The translations under genes and the position numbers were made by a program. A stretch of 51,448 bases of DNA from Desulfobacula sp. (lineage in GTDB: Bacteria; Desulfobacterota; Desulfobacteria; Desulfobacterales; Desulfobacteraceae): the NCBI GenBank assembly GCA_018645325.1, contig JABGOU010000027.1, forward strand, positions 1 through 51,448. The letters run 5' to 3'. Of this stretch, positions 7,648 through 16,258 are shown one piece after another (position 1 is the first letter of the stretch; every line of letters begins with the position of its first letter). A model generated the notes under the pieces. The model was not told the DNA's origin. It was given only the letters and a program-made list of their open reading frames with translations, and did not search any database.

Positions 7648-8841
7648 TTATTTTATACTCATCCAATCTGTAAGCTTTTTAGCTTTTCCACCGGCAAGGC
7701 ACTGAACCAGAAAGGTCTGGGATGCTCCCTGACGTGAATACATATCATTCTTGTTAAACGGTTTATAATTGACTTCAGGGCCGATGCCTTTAAATCCTTT
7801 TATCTGTTCCATTGCATTAATAAAATTTTCTCGGGTAAGATCACGTCCCGTCTTTTTTAATCCTTCAATCATGGGTTCAGTAAAAAGAATACCTGCATAA
7901 TAAAAAACGCCCCATCTTTCTTCTTTGGCCGCATATTTATCAAACACCTCTTCTTTATATTTATCAAGCAGAGGATAACCGGAATCTGGAAGTTCACCAA
8001 GAGTACCCGTTATAACACCTTCCCAAAGGCCTTTTGTAATGTGCATCATAAATGGAAAATCAGAGGTGGTGCTGGTACTCATGAACTGGGGTTCAAACTT
8101 CATGGCCTTGCTGATACCGACAATTCTTGCAGAATGTCCTACTCCTGTCCACATTAGTACCAGGTCTGCCTTGGATTGTCTCAATTTCATCACATGGGGT
8201 TTAAGATCCGTATCTTTATTTTCCATGGATACCTGTGCAACGGCTTTCATGCCATGGGCCTTTAGTTCTTCAAGAGCCCCGCGCAGTCCGTTCTTTCCAT
8301 ATTCATCATTCAAATAAGCAATGGCAATCCGCTTTTTCCCCATTGTTTCAATGGCGTATTTGATCAATGCCTTTGCTTCACCATAATAAAGCGGATAAAC
8401 GGCAAACAGATTATTCTGGGGAGGATCTACCCAGTGCATGGAACCTGCAGCAGGTCCTACCCATGGGATATTTTTTTTAGCCAGATAATCTCGAACAGCA
8501 AGCCCTGGAGATGTTCCCACACCACAGGCCCAGGCAAACATCCCCGTACCTTCCTGGAGTTCTTTTACCCCGGCCTTTGTTTTAGCTGGATTATACCCAT
8601 CATCAAACATGTGATAAACAATTTTTCTACCATGGATACCGCCATTATCATTGATCCATTTAAAATAATCGCGGGTACCTCTTGCGACATTACCCCAAGC
8701 TGCTGCAGGGCCTGTCTGGGGACCCCACTGCCCAAGATGAATTTCCGTATCTGTAACACCGACTTCAGCGCATAGGTTTGGAGCAAAGCTCAACAAAAAA
8801 GCCAAAGAAATTAATAAAACAAGTCCTAATCTTTTTTTCAT
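7648..8841 (-). CDS. Periplasmic substrate-binding protein of the LivJ/LivK (HAAT) family
   Basis: This protein binds the transported solute and delivers it to LivHM. A signal peptide (KKRLGLVLLISLAFLLSFA...LCA) is followed by a type I periplasmic binding fold starting with VTDTEIHLGQWGPQTGP. The start at 8841 is chosen because AAGGAGG lies 5 nt upstream; a longer TTG start (8862) lacks a site. The family binds branched-chain amino acids, amides, urea, aromatic acids and others. With an acyl-CoA ligase in the same operon, an organic acid is as likely as an amino acid. Confidence 0.88.
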   Translation of the reverse strand: MKKRLGLVLLISLAFLLSFAPNLCAEVGVTDTEIHLGQWGPQTGPAAAWGNVARGTRDYFKWINDNGGIHGRKIVYHMFDDGYNPAKTKAGVKELQEGTGMFAWACGVGTSPGLAVRDYLAKKNIPWVGPAAGSMHWVDPPQNNLFAVYPLYYGEAKALIKYAIETMGKKRIAIAYLNDEYGKNGLRGALEELKAHGMKAVAQVSMENKDTDLKPHVMKLRQSKADLVLMWTGVGHSARIVGISKAMKFEPQFMSTSTTSDFPFMMHITKGLWEGVITGTLGELPDSGYPLLDKYKEEVFDKYAAKEERWGVFYYAGILFTEPMIEGLKKTGRDLTRENFINAMEQIKGFKGIGPEVNYKPFNKNDMYSRQGASQTFLVQCLAGGKAKKLTDWMSIK

Positions 8842-8909
8842 CATTCCCTCCTTTTTAAACAATCATTGGTTCTATATTTCGTTCACGCATTACTATATTT
8901 ACATCTGAA

Positions 8910-9785
8910 TTAAACCTTTTTTATATAATGCCTGGCAAAAAGACCGCTTGGTTTAACGCACAAAACAAGCACAATAATGACAAAAGCAACCACTGTCTTA
9001 AATTCAATGGAAATATATCCTCCAAAGAGATTCTCAATAATACCCAGCATATAAGCCGCAACAATTACTCCCGGCAAAGAGGTCATTCCGCCCATGACTG
9101 CTGCGGCAAATCCCTTGAGCATGGGATCCCACATCATGAATGGTTGCATGATGGTCGGAGAAATTAAAAGACCTGCCACAGCTCCCACAAGAGAGGAAAT
9201 CCCCCAGGTCATCATCATAATCCTATTGGTCCTCACCCCTACAATCTGTGCAGCAACACTGTTTTGCTGGGTGGCTTTCATGGCAAGCCCCAATTTTGAA
9301 TATCTGAAAAACAAATATAGTGTGGTCATTAATAGTAATGCTGCCACCAATGTCAAAACTTCGAGTTTGCTTACAAAGATATCGCCGATAATAAAGCTGT
9401 CATAAGGCCCTATGGGAAACGGCATGGTTTTCTGGTCCGCCCCGAATTTCCATGACACAAATCCTAGAATAATCATTTCAATGCCGATGGTGATAACGAT
9501 CATGCCCAAAATATTGGGTTCTTTTGCCCGTCTAAGAATGGCAAATTCTAAAAAGAATCCCAAAAGTACTGCAAACACAAATGTTAAAAAGAAAGCAAGA
9601 TATAAAGACATATTAAAAGATGTTAAGAGCATCATGGCAAAAAATGATGAGATCAGAGCCATTTCACCCTGGGCAAAATTGGGCACCTCAGATGTCTTAT
9701 AAATGATTACCATGGCAAGTCCCATTAAGGCATAGGAGCTTCCCACTGCAACACCGTTGACAATCATCTGGATCAAATCAATCAT
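8910..9785 (-). CDS. livH: ABC transporter permease, LivH type
   Basis: Integral membrane subunit of the HAAT importer, 291 residues with about eight hydrophobic segments. It begins MIDLIQMIVNGVAVGSSYAL, a typical LivH start, and carries the GALGxxxE-like cytoplasmic segment near MKATQQNSVAAQIVGV. It lies 13 bp after livM and 68 bp before the binding-protein gene. Confidence 0.9.
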   Translation of the reverse strand: MIDLIQMIVNGVAVGSSYALMGLAMVIIYKTSEVPNFAQGEMALISSFFAMMLLTSFNMSLYLAFFLTFVFAVLLGFFLEFAILRRAKEPNILGMIVITIGIEMIILGFVSWKFGADQKTMPFPIGPYDSFIIGDIFVSKLEVLTLVAALLLMTTLYLFFRYSKLGLAMKATQQNSVAAQIVGVRTNRIMMMTWGISSLVGAVAGLLISPTIMQPFMMWDPMLKGFAAAVMGGMTSLPGVIVAAYMLGIIENLFGGYISIEFKTVVAFVIIVLVLCVKPSGLFARHYIKKV

Positions 9786-9798
9786 TTAGATCTCCATA

Positions 9799-10848
9799 TT
9801 AAAAAGGCCATGTTCGCCAGTATTTTTTAGTTCGAATCCATATGCCATATAGCCCAAGGGGTTCAAACAGCATGATCCCAACCAGAATGGAACCAAATAC
9901 AATATATTGAATATTGGATACACCCGTAATGGAAAACCAGTTGTTAGAAAGATGCTCCAGCCAGTCCCCAACATAGGGGATATCAAGAATATTGCGCAAT
10001 TTCAAATCCATCCAACAAAGAAGTGTAGCCCCGGCAATAGCTCCCATCATGGATCCAAGGCCTCCCACAACTACCATGGCCAGAAACATGATGGACATCA
10101 TCAAGGTAAAAATTTCCGGCTCAATAAACTTTAACACAAAGGCATATAACCCACCTGCAATGCCGGCATAAAATGCACTCACTGCAAAAGCCAAAGTTTT
10201 GTAATAAAGGATATTTACCCCCATTGTCTGGGCTGCGATATCAGCATCCCTGATGGCAATAAATGCCCTGCCCACCCTTGTCTTGATAAGGTTCCGCATA
10301 AACAGCAGCAAAAAAATTGTGAGCGTTATCAAAAGAAAATAAAACTCCTTATCCGTATCCAGAACCCAGGAGCCAATGGTGATATCAGGCGCATGGATAC
10401 CTTCTCTGCCACCAAAAAGTTCAATTCGTCCTATAATCTGGGTAATGGTCAATCCAAATCCCAGTGTGGCAATGGCAAGATAGGGTCCATCAAGGCGAAG
10501 AGCCGGCAAACCCAGCAGAAACCCGAAACAACCTGAAACAAAAGCGGCACATGGCAGGGCTAAAAGGAATGGAAATCCTGCCTTTGTCATCAGGATAATC
10601 GTTCCATAAGCACCAATGGCAAAAAACCCGGCATGGCCAAGAGAAATCTGCCCCGTATATCCCACCAGAAGATTTAAGCCTGCTGCAACAATGATATTAA
10701 TGGCAATATAATTGGCCACATAAATATAATAATTATCTACAAAAAAGGGTAAACAATAAAGAGATCCAATTAAGACAGCAAACCAGAAAAGAACAACCGG
10801 AGAGGTTAAAAGCTGCACATCCTCATAATAATCCCTTTTCATATCCAT
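9799..10848 (-). CDS. livM: ABC transporter permease, LivM type
   Basis: Second membrane subunit. It has the LivM hallmark GYTGQISLGHAGFFAIGAY and the AIRDADIAAQTMGVN cytoplasmic loop. The start at 10848 (ATG) is preferred because AAAAAAGGA lies 9 nt upstream; the frame also opens at a TTG at 10872. It is the first gene of the operon livM-livH-binding protein-livG-livF-ligase. Confidence 0.9.
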   Translation of the reverse strand: MDMKRDYYEDVQLLTSPVVLFWFAVLIGSLYCLPFFVDNYYIYVANYIAINIIVAAGLNLLVGYTGQISLGHAGFFAIGAYGTIILMTKAGFPFLLALPCAAFVSGCFGFLLGLPALRLDGPYLAIATLGFGLTITQIIGRIELFGGREGIHAPDITIGSWVLDTDKEFYFLLITLTIFLLLFMRNLIKTRVGRAFIAIRDADIAAQTMGVNILYYKTLAFAVSAFYAGIAGGLYAFVLKFIEPEIFTLMMSIMFLAMVVVGGLGSMMGAIAGATLLCWMDLKLRNILDIPYVGDWLEHLSNNWFSITGVSNIQYIVFGSILVGIMLFEPLGLYGIWIRTKKYWRTWPF

Positions 10849-10897
10849 ATAAAACAATCCTTTTTTGTTCAACAGGGTGGTGTGACAATGTATATAC

Positions 10898-10926
10898 TAC
10901 TTATTTTCTAGCTTGTTAGTTGTCAA
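10898..10926 (-). promoter_or_regulatory. Probable sigma70 promoter of the liv-type operon
   Basis: On the minus strand a perfect TTGACA (10926-10921) is followed after 17 bp by TAAGTA (10903-10898), with a TAGTAT just beyond. This would start transcription about 40 bp upstream of livM. The -35 is strong and the -10 is weak. Confidence 0.45.
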
Positions 10927-11129
10927 GCAAAAAAAGGTTGATTTGCATAACAAACAGTGTTTAACCATTGTGTGTTTATTATATTGACACTTTATAAACA
11001 CCAAAGACTTCTAAATTATTTTTTTTGATTTTCCATTGGACTGGTACTTGAATATTTCCATGAAGCATAGTATCGTATTCCGACAAAAATACACAAAATT
11101 TTGCACACTGCAAAATGAATAACCCCATA

Positions 11130-11205
11130 GCCAATGTAGCTCAGGTGGCAGAGCAGCTCACTCGTAATGAGCAGGTCTACGGTTCGAATCCGTACATTGG
11201 CTCCA
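11130..11205 (+). tRNA. tRNA-Thr (anticodon CGT)
   Basis: This is a full cloverleaf. The acceptor arms are GCCAATG/CATTGGC. The anticodon stem GCTCA/TGAGC encloses loop CTCGTAA with anticodon CGT (reads ACG, Thr). The T arm is TACGG-TTCGAAT-CCGTA. The 3' CCA is encoded. It stands alone in a 490-bp gap; no integrase or attachment-site duplication is visible next to it. Confidence 0.95.
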
Positions 11206-11364
11206 CCCTAATCCCATATGAATAATTATTTTTCACATTTGGAACCAGGTTTTCCACCCTGAAGAAGTTCTCTTATTATTTTGAGATCTTATTACAGACG
11301 ATTTCCAAGAAGAATATTTTCGCGGCTTGTTTGGAGCAGACTGCGACATTAATGATATAAGCAT

Positions 11365-12255
11365 TTATTTTTTTTCATTTGCCTTTAACCAGTTCAGGAT
11401 AAAGCCGCTGCAAAGAATAAGAATTGCACCGATGAAAAACCGGATTGAGATTGGATCATTTAAAAGGAGAATGCCGACAATTGCTGTAAAAATGGTTTCA
11501 CTCGACATATAGACCGCACCTTCCCACCCTTTACAATAAAAAAAACCCTGGTTCATCAGGAGTTGGGCAGACACGGATATGAGGATGATTCCTGTAATCA
11601 TTATCCATTCTAACCCTGTGGAAGGGACGATTGGTTCAAGAATAAATTTTGGCAGGGTAATAAGAGTGCCCATGGTACAAAAATAGAGATAAATTATAAC
11701 CGGCCCGTTCTTTTCTCTCAATGATCGGATGAGTGTCACCGTTAGCCCTGCAAAGAAACCGCCGACAACCGCCATGATCTGCCCGAAAAGATTGCCCGTC
11801 AGCCTGAAATCGAATAAAACAGCCACACCGACCAATAACAAGGCAATACACCCCATTTGACGAATTGAGATTCGTTCCCGGTAAATGATAAAGGCAAACA
11901 TGGCTGCAAATCCGGGAAAGGAGTAAAAAATTACACTGGCCGTTGATATGGGAAGGATTCTCAATGCAGTAACTATGGTAACAAAGGCAATGGAGCCCGT
12001 GCAACCCCTTATAATCAAAAGTGGGATATTATTCCCCCTGTAAGGATTGCTTTTCCTCCCAAAAAAACTTAACAACACAACCATTCCGCCAAAGCACCGT
12101 ATGAAACCCAAATGCCACACAGAATATTGTGAGGGCATTAATTTGACAATAACACTCATTATCGTAAACAAAAGTGCAGCAAGAAGCATGAATAGAGGCC
12201 CTGCCTTGGCAGGATTCAATTGTGAGTATCGGTTTTGGCCAGCAATGAGCGGCAT
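11365..12255 (-). CDS. EamA/DMT-superfamily transporter
   Basis: A ten-helix drug/metabolite transporter with two EamA repeats (about residues 20-140 and 155-290 from this start). These proteins export or import amino acids, nucleotide-sugar-like solutes or metabolites; the substrate is unknown. The start at 12255 is chosen because AGAGGA lies 7-8 nt upstream. The frame extends to 12324 but the extra residues are polar and lack a site. It is transcribed away from the DAHP synthase gene. Confidence 0.85.
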   Translation of the reverse strand: MPLIAGQNRYSQLNPAKAGPLFMLLAALLFTIMSVIVKLMPSQYSVWHLGFIRCFGGMVVLLSFFGRKSNPYRGNNIPLLIIRGCTGSIAFVTIVTALRILPISTASVIFYSFPGFAAMFAFIIYRERISIRQMGCIALLLVGVAVLFDFRLTGNLFGQIMAVVGGFFAGLTVTLIRSLREKNGPVIIYLYFCTMGTLITLPKFILEPIVPSTGLEWIMITGIILISVSAQLLMNQGFFYCKGWEGAVYMSSETIFTAIVGILLLNDPISIRFFIGAILILCSGFILNWLKANEKK

Positions 12256-12373
12256 ACTATTTTCCTCTAAAGGATGTGAATGCTGCAAATCACTACCTCT
12301 AACACTTGTTATTAAAAAGGACAAGATCAGGTTAGAGTAATTCCATATTAGTTTGAACTATCTTCACACCATA

Positions 12374-12418
12374 GATAATTTACCCAGCCATTTATTAGAA
12401 ATGGCTGGATAAATTATC
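12374..12418. repeat. Long near-perfect palindrome ahead of the DAHP synthase leader
   Basis: Outer arms GATAATTTA (12374-12382) / TAAATTATC (12410-12418) and inner arms CCAGCCATTT (12384-12393) / AAATGGCTGG (12399-12408) pair with one C-A mismatch around a 5-nt loop: 19 bp in all. It ends exactly where a -35-like TTGACT (12419-12424) begins, in a divergent intergenic region. It has no U-tract on either side, so a terminator is unlikely. It may be an operator or a structured 5' end. Confidence 0.6.
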
Positions 12419-12469
12419 TTGACTTGGTGAAAATTATATGGTCTATCTTTATTTTAACAGGAGAACTCT

Positions 12470-12538
12470 ATGAATTTTTGCGTAACAGACAGATTTTATT
12501 TTTGGTATTATTATACTGGCCTGCCTGTTTTGCGCTAA
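12470..12538 (+). CDS. Aromatic amino acid leader peptide controlling DAHP synthase
   Basis: This 22-codon reading frame has a strong AGGAGA site 5 nt before its ATG. It contains the run FYFWYYY: two Phe, one Trp and four Tyr codons in seven residues, plus another Phe at codon 3. It is followed 17 nt later by a strong intrinsic terminator and then by the DAHP synthase gene. This is the classic layout of transcription attenuation by aminoacyl-tRNA supply. Starvation for Tyr, Phe or Trp would stall the ribosome here and should allow readthrough. No competing antiterminator stem was worked out in detail. Confidence 0.85.
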   Translation: MNFCVTDRFYFWYYYTGLPVLR

Positions 12539-12555
12539 TTTTTATTTTTAACAAC

Positions 12556-12590
12556 AAAGCCGCAGGCAGCAAAAGCCTGCGGCTTTTTTA
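12556..12590 (+). terminator. Attenuator (Rho-independent terminator) of the DAHP synthase leader
   Basis: A perfect 12-bp stem AAAGCCGCAGGC (12556-12567) / GCCTGCGGCTTT (12575-12586) with a 7-nt loop is followed by a T-rich run. It lies between the leader peptide stop (12538) and the DAHP synthase start (12638), so it must be read through for expression. Confidence 0.9.
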
Positions 12591-12637
12591 TTTTAGGCTG
12601 TTGGCTTTTTAACTGAAACCCGGTAAAGGAAAAGGCA

Positions 12638-13675
12638 ATGAAACAGACCTATGATGTAAATGTAAAAGCGTTCAAACCACTTATTTCACCTGCATCCATT
12701 AAAAATGAACTTCCAATAACTGATGAGGTTGCAAAAACAGTTATTGATGGACGTCGCGATATTGAAAATATTTTACATAAAAAAGATGACCGGCTTCTTG
12801 TGATTGCAGGCCCCTGCTCAATTCACGACATAGATGCAGCACTTGAGTATGCCCATAGAATGAAAGAATTAAGAAAAGAAGTTAAAAAGAAAATTAATCT
12901 GATTATGAGGGTTTATTTTGAAAAACCCAGAACAACTATTGGATGGAAAGGCTTAATCAATGATCCCTTTCTTGATTCAACATATGACATAGATGAAGGC
13001 TTAAAAAAAGCCCGATCCCTTTTGATTGAAATCAATCGGATGGGACTTCCGACTACTACTGAAATTCTTGATCCCATTACACCCCAATATATTGCAGGCC
13101 TTTTAACCTGGGTAGCTATTGGTGCACGGACAACGGAATCCCAGACCCATCGTGAACTGGCCAGTGGTCTTTCCATGCCTGTCGGGTTTAAAAACAGCAC
13201 GGATGGAAGTCTTTCATCAGCCATCAATGCCATGATGGCAGCAGGTACCTCCCAGCATTTCCTTGGAATTGATCCACAGGGGTATGCTTCAATTGTCAGT
13301 ACTAAAGGAAACCCGTTTGGGCATATTGTTCTCAGAGGAGGCCCCCACCCTAATTATGATCCAGTGTCTGTTGAAAAAATTCAAAACAAACTCAAACAGA
13401 AAAATCTTCTTGACACTATTATGATAGACTGTTCCCATGACAACTCAGGACAAAAATTCAAAGGGCAGTCCTTTGTATTTAAAAGTGTACTGGACCAGAG
13501 GATTGAAGGTAATACAAGCATTATAGGGCTCATGCTTGAAAGCAACCTGTTTGAAGGCAGCCAAAAATGTAATGGAGATTGTAAAACACTCAAATATGGA
13601 GTTTCCATAACAGATGAATGCATCTCCTGGGAAACCACAGAAGGACTTATTCGTTGTGCGAATGAAAGATTATAG
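12638..13675 (+). CDS. 3-deoxy-7-phosphoheptulonate (DAHP) synthase, class I AroF/G/H type
   Basis: First enzyme of the shikimate pathway: phosphoenolpyruvate plus erythrose 4-phosphate give DAHP. It is 345 residues, typical of the E. coli-type enzymes. The signature motifs VIAGPCSIHD, MRVYFEKPRTTIGWKG, GARTTESQTHRELASG and IDCSHDNSGQK are present, with metal and substrate residues intact. The start follows GGTAAAGGA. An aromatic-rich leader and attenuator immediately upstream indicate control by Phe/Tyr/Trp supply. Which of the three amino acids also inhibits the enzyme allosterically cannot be decided from sequence. The next gene starts 2 bp after its stop. Confidence 0.95.
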   Translation: MKQTYDVNVKAFKPLISPASIKNELPITDEVAKTVIDGRRDIENILHKKDDRLLVIAGPCSIHDIDAALEYAHRMKELRKEVKKKINLIMRVYFEKPRTTIGWKGLINDPFLDSTYDIDEGLKKARSLLIEINRMGLPTTTEILDPITPQYIAGLLTWVAIGARTTESQTHRELASGLSMPVGFKNSTDGSLSSAINAMMAAGTSQHFLGIDPQGYASIVSTKGNPFGHIVLRGGPHPNYDPVSVEKIQNKLKQKNLLDTIMIDCSHDNSGQKFKGQSFVFKSVLDQRIEGNTSIIGLMLESNLFEGSQKCNGDCKTLKYGVSITDECISWETTEGLIRCANERL

Positions 13676-13677
13676 TT

Positions 13678-14859
13678 ATGAAAACATCTTCATTTGAAAA
13701 AAGGGTAAAAAGAAGAATTATTGGAAGAGAACATCTATTTTTTGCCGTTTGTTCACCTGGATTAAAAAAAATCTGCCAAAATGAAATGATTGGTCTTGGA
13801 TTCCCTGAAGATAAATTGAAGATCATCAAGGGTGGTATTGAATTTAAAAGCAAACTTGAAATATGTTTTTTGTTCAATCTTCATTTAGGAAGTCCTTCAA
13901 GAATTTTGATGCGGCTCGGCAAGTTTAAGGCAGATTCTTTTGAGAAACTTGAAAAAAGGATAGACAAAATTGACTGGATACTCTATCTGCCGCAAAATTG
14001 TCATCTCAAGTTTAATGTTACAACAAAAAAATCAAGACTCTACCATTCCGATGCCATTGCGCAACGATGTGAAAAGGTTATTCAAAATCAATTAAATTTA
14101 GCTGGTTCCTTTACTTCATCTGCCCAAAACCAATCAAATCAGACAGTTTATATCAGAGCTGATAAAGACGCTTTCACCATTTCCCTGGACAGCACAGGAG
14201 ATCTTTTATTTAAAAGAAGCATAAAGCAAAAAGTACACAAAGCGCCGTTAAGAGAGAACCTGGCTTTTGCCATGCTTTTCTGGGCCGGTTTTTCAAAAGA
14301 GGACATATTAATTGATCCCATGTGCGGGTCAGGAACTTTTTCCCTTGAAGCCGCAATGATGAAAATGAATTTACCACCTGGATTTTTCAGGTCTTTTGCT
14401 TTTGAAAACTGGCCGGGTTTCAGCCAAAAGGCATTTGCTTATTTAAAAAAACAGGCGGCAAAAAAAATTCTTGCATTTCCAAAAAATCAAATTTTTGCAT
14501 CTGATATAGATGATATGGCAATAACTGCCATGAAAATAAATATTTCAAACCATAACTTCAACAATATTATAGAACTGTGTCAAAAAGATTTTTTTTCCAT
14601 AAATCCTGAAAAAATTTGCCCCGGGGAAAAAGGGGTGGTAATGTTAAACCCGCCCTATGGAAAAAGACTGGGTGAAGAAACAGATACCCGCTCATTTTAT
14701 CGTGAAATTGGAAAAAAGCTTTCAGCGGATTTTAAAAGCTGGCGCACAGGAATTATTCTCCCTTCAAAGGAGTACAAATCATATCTTGAGCTAAGACTTG
14801 AAATAAAACCTGTGTTTCATGGAGGGCTTGATATTTTTGCAGGAATTGGAATTATTTGA
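13678..14859 (+). CDS. THUMP-domain RNA methyltransferase, RlmL-like (N2-guanine)
   Basis: The protein has an N-terminal THUMP RNA-binding region (about residues 20-165) and a SAM-dependent methyltransferase domain with DPMCGSGTFSLEAA and the catalytic NPPYGKRL. This matches the RlmL (23S rRNA m2G2445) half of E. coli RlmKL; the RlmK half is absent, giving 393 residues. It starts 2 bp after the DAHP synthase gene, so it is co-transcribed and falls under the same attenuator. A tRNA m2G (Trm14-like) role cannot be excluded. Confidence 0.85.
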   Translation: MKTSSFEKRVKRRIIGREHLFFAVCSPGLKKICQNEMIGLGFPEDKLKIIKGGIEFKSKLEICFLFNLHLGSPSRILMRLGKFKADSFEKLEKRIDKIDWILYLPQNCHLKFNVTTKKSRLYHSDAIAQRCEKVIQNQLNLAGSFTSSAQNQSNQTVYIRADKDAFTISLDSTGDLLFKRSIKQKVHKAPLRENLAFAMLFWAGFSKEDILIDPMCGSGTFSLEAAMMKMNLPPGFFRSFAFENWPGFSQKAFAYLKKQAAKKILAFPKNQIFASDIDDMAITAMKINISNHNFNNIIELCQKDFFSINPEKICPGEKGVVMLNPPYGKRLGEETDTRSFYREIGKKLSADFKSWRTGIILPSKEYKSYLELRLEIKPVFHGGLDIFAGIGII

Positions 14860-14883
14860 TACCAATATAAAAGGAGAAATATA

Positions 14884-15459
14884 ATGAAAAGACTTAAGGT
14901 GGTTATGTTGTCAGGAATGTTTCTGTTTGTAATGAATTTATCAACCATTGCCTTTGCCGACAATTATTCAGACACCATCAACGTGTTTAAAAAGTCCGAT
15001 GCAACAAAGTCCTTCTTTGAAAACTGCTATGGATATGCGGTTTTCCCAACCGTGGGTAAAGGCGGTATTGGTATTGGCGGTGCATATGGAAAAGGCAAGG
15101 TATATAAAAAGGGTAACGTCACTGGAACCGTTTCCCTGGCAAAACTCACCATTGGATTCCAACTGGGAGGGCAAGCATTTTCAGAAATCATATTTTTCCA
15201 GGATAAAAGAGCCTATACTGAATTCACCAGCGGCAGCTTTGAATTTGATGCTTCTGCATCTGCCGTGGCCATTACTTCCGGTGCACAGGCAAAAGCAGGA
15301 ACAGAAGGTGCGACAGCCGGTGCAAATACCGGTTCTGCCTCAGGAGACCATGCCAGAATAAATTATTTAAAGGGAATCGCTGTTTTTGTTCACACCAAAG
15401 GCGGTTTAATGTATGAAGCAGCCATTGGGGGTCAGAAATTTAATTTTACTCCCAAATAA
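14884..15459 (+). CDS. Exported SYLF (Ysc84-like) domain protein
   Basis: An N-terminal signal peptide (to about AFA, residue 25) precedes a glycine-rich SYLF domain: CYGYAVFPTVGKGGIGIGGAYG, FQLGGQAFSEIIFF and FEFDASASAVAI are its usual blocks. Eukaryotic members bind lipids; bacterial ones are exported and poorly understood. It is 191 residues. It follows the rRNA methyltransferase by 24 bp with AAGGAG before the ATG. Physiological role is unknown. Confidence 0.85.
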   Translation: MKRLKVVMLSGMFLFVMNLSTIAFADNYSDTINVFKKSDATKSFFENCYGYAVFPTVGKGGIGIGGAYGKGKVYKKGNVTGTVSLAKLTIGFQLGGQAFSEIIFFQDKRAYTEFTSGSFEFDASASAVAITSGAQAKAGTEGATAGANTGSASGDHARINYLKGIAVFVHTKGGLMYEAAIGGQKFNFTPK

Positions 15460-15497
15460 ATCAATTTGAAAAACAATTGAATCAAAAAAGGATAGTT

Positions 15498-16244
15498 ATG
15501 CAAAAAGGGTTTAAATATATTATGGGTCTATCTATTCTGTTGTTATTTTTTACAGGCTTTGCCTTGGCAAAGGAGAGTGTAGACAATCATATTTATGCCT
15601 CGCTTTTAAAAAAGCATGTAACAAATAATCACGTTAACTATGACGGGTTTAAAAAAGATGAAAACCTGCTGGATGAATATCTGGGTATTTTAAACATCAC
15701 CAATGCAAAACTGCTTTCAAAAAACAGCCGGTTTGCTTATTATATCAATGCTTATAATGCATTCACCATAAAGCTTGTATTAACAAAATATCCAGGGATT
15801 AATTCCATTAAAGAGATCGGCAGTTTTTTTTCCAACCCCTGGAGTAAAAAATTCATTTTACTCCAGGGAAAAACCATATCCCTTGATCATATAGAGCATA
15901 AAATCCTTCGGCCGGGATTCAAAGACCCCCGGGTTCATTTTGCCATAAATTGTGCCTCTAAAAGCTGCCCTCGCCTTCGTAATGAGCCCTATGAAGGTGA
16001 AACTCTGGAAAATCAATTAGATGATCAGGCAAGTGTATTTATAAATGATAAAAAAAATACTTTTATCAAGGGAGACAATCTTTTTATCAGCAAAATTTTC
16101 AAATGGTTTGAAAAAGATTTTTCCGGCAACCCTCTTTTATTTATCAGGCGCTATGCCCATAAAGAGTTAAAAGAAAAGTTTGATTCCGCCAATGAAAATA
16201 TTAAAATAAATTATCTGAATTATGATTGGACCCTGAACCGGTAA
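15498..16244 (+). CDS. Exported DUF547 protein
   Basis: A signal peptide (to about LAKE) is followed by a DUF547 domain with the conserved VHFAINCASKSCPRL segment; the domain resembles thiol/cysteine-peptidase-like folds but has no proven function. The start at 15498 is chosen for an AAAAAAGGA 5-6 nt upstream; the frame also opens at a TTG at 15477. It sits 38 bp after the SYLF gene and is probably co-transcribed. Confidence 0.85.
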   Translation: MQKGFKYIMGLSILLLFFTGFALAKESVDNHIYASLLKKHVTNNHVNYDGFKKDENLLDEYLGILNITNAKLLSKNSRFAYYINAYNAFTIKLVLTKYPGINSIKEIGSFFSNPWSKKFILLQGKTISLDHIEHKILRPGFKDPRVHFAINCASKSCPRLRNEPYEGETLENQLDDQASVFINDKKNTFIKGDNLFISKIFKWFEKDFSGNPLLFIRRYAHKELKEKFDSANENIKINYLNYDWTLNR

Positions 16245-16258
16245 AAAAATTATTGTAA

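Noticed and set aside
11130-11205. tRNA-Thr as an integration site of a genomic island
   Set aside because: No integrase gene or repeated tRNA 3' end was found in the window.
12424-12612. A 62-residue hydrophobic protein upstream of DAHP synthase
   Set aside because: Its frame overlaps the better supported leader peptide and runs through the attenuator stem, and it lacks a ribosome site.
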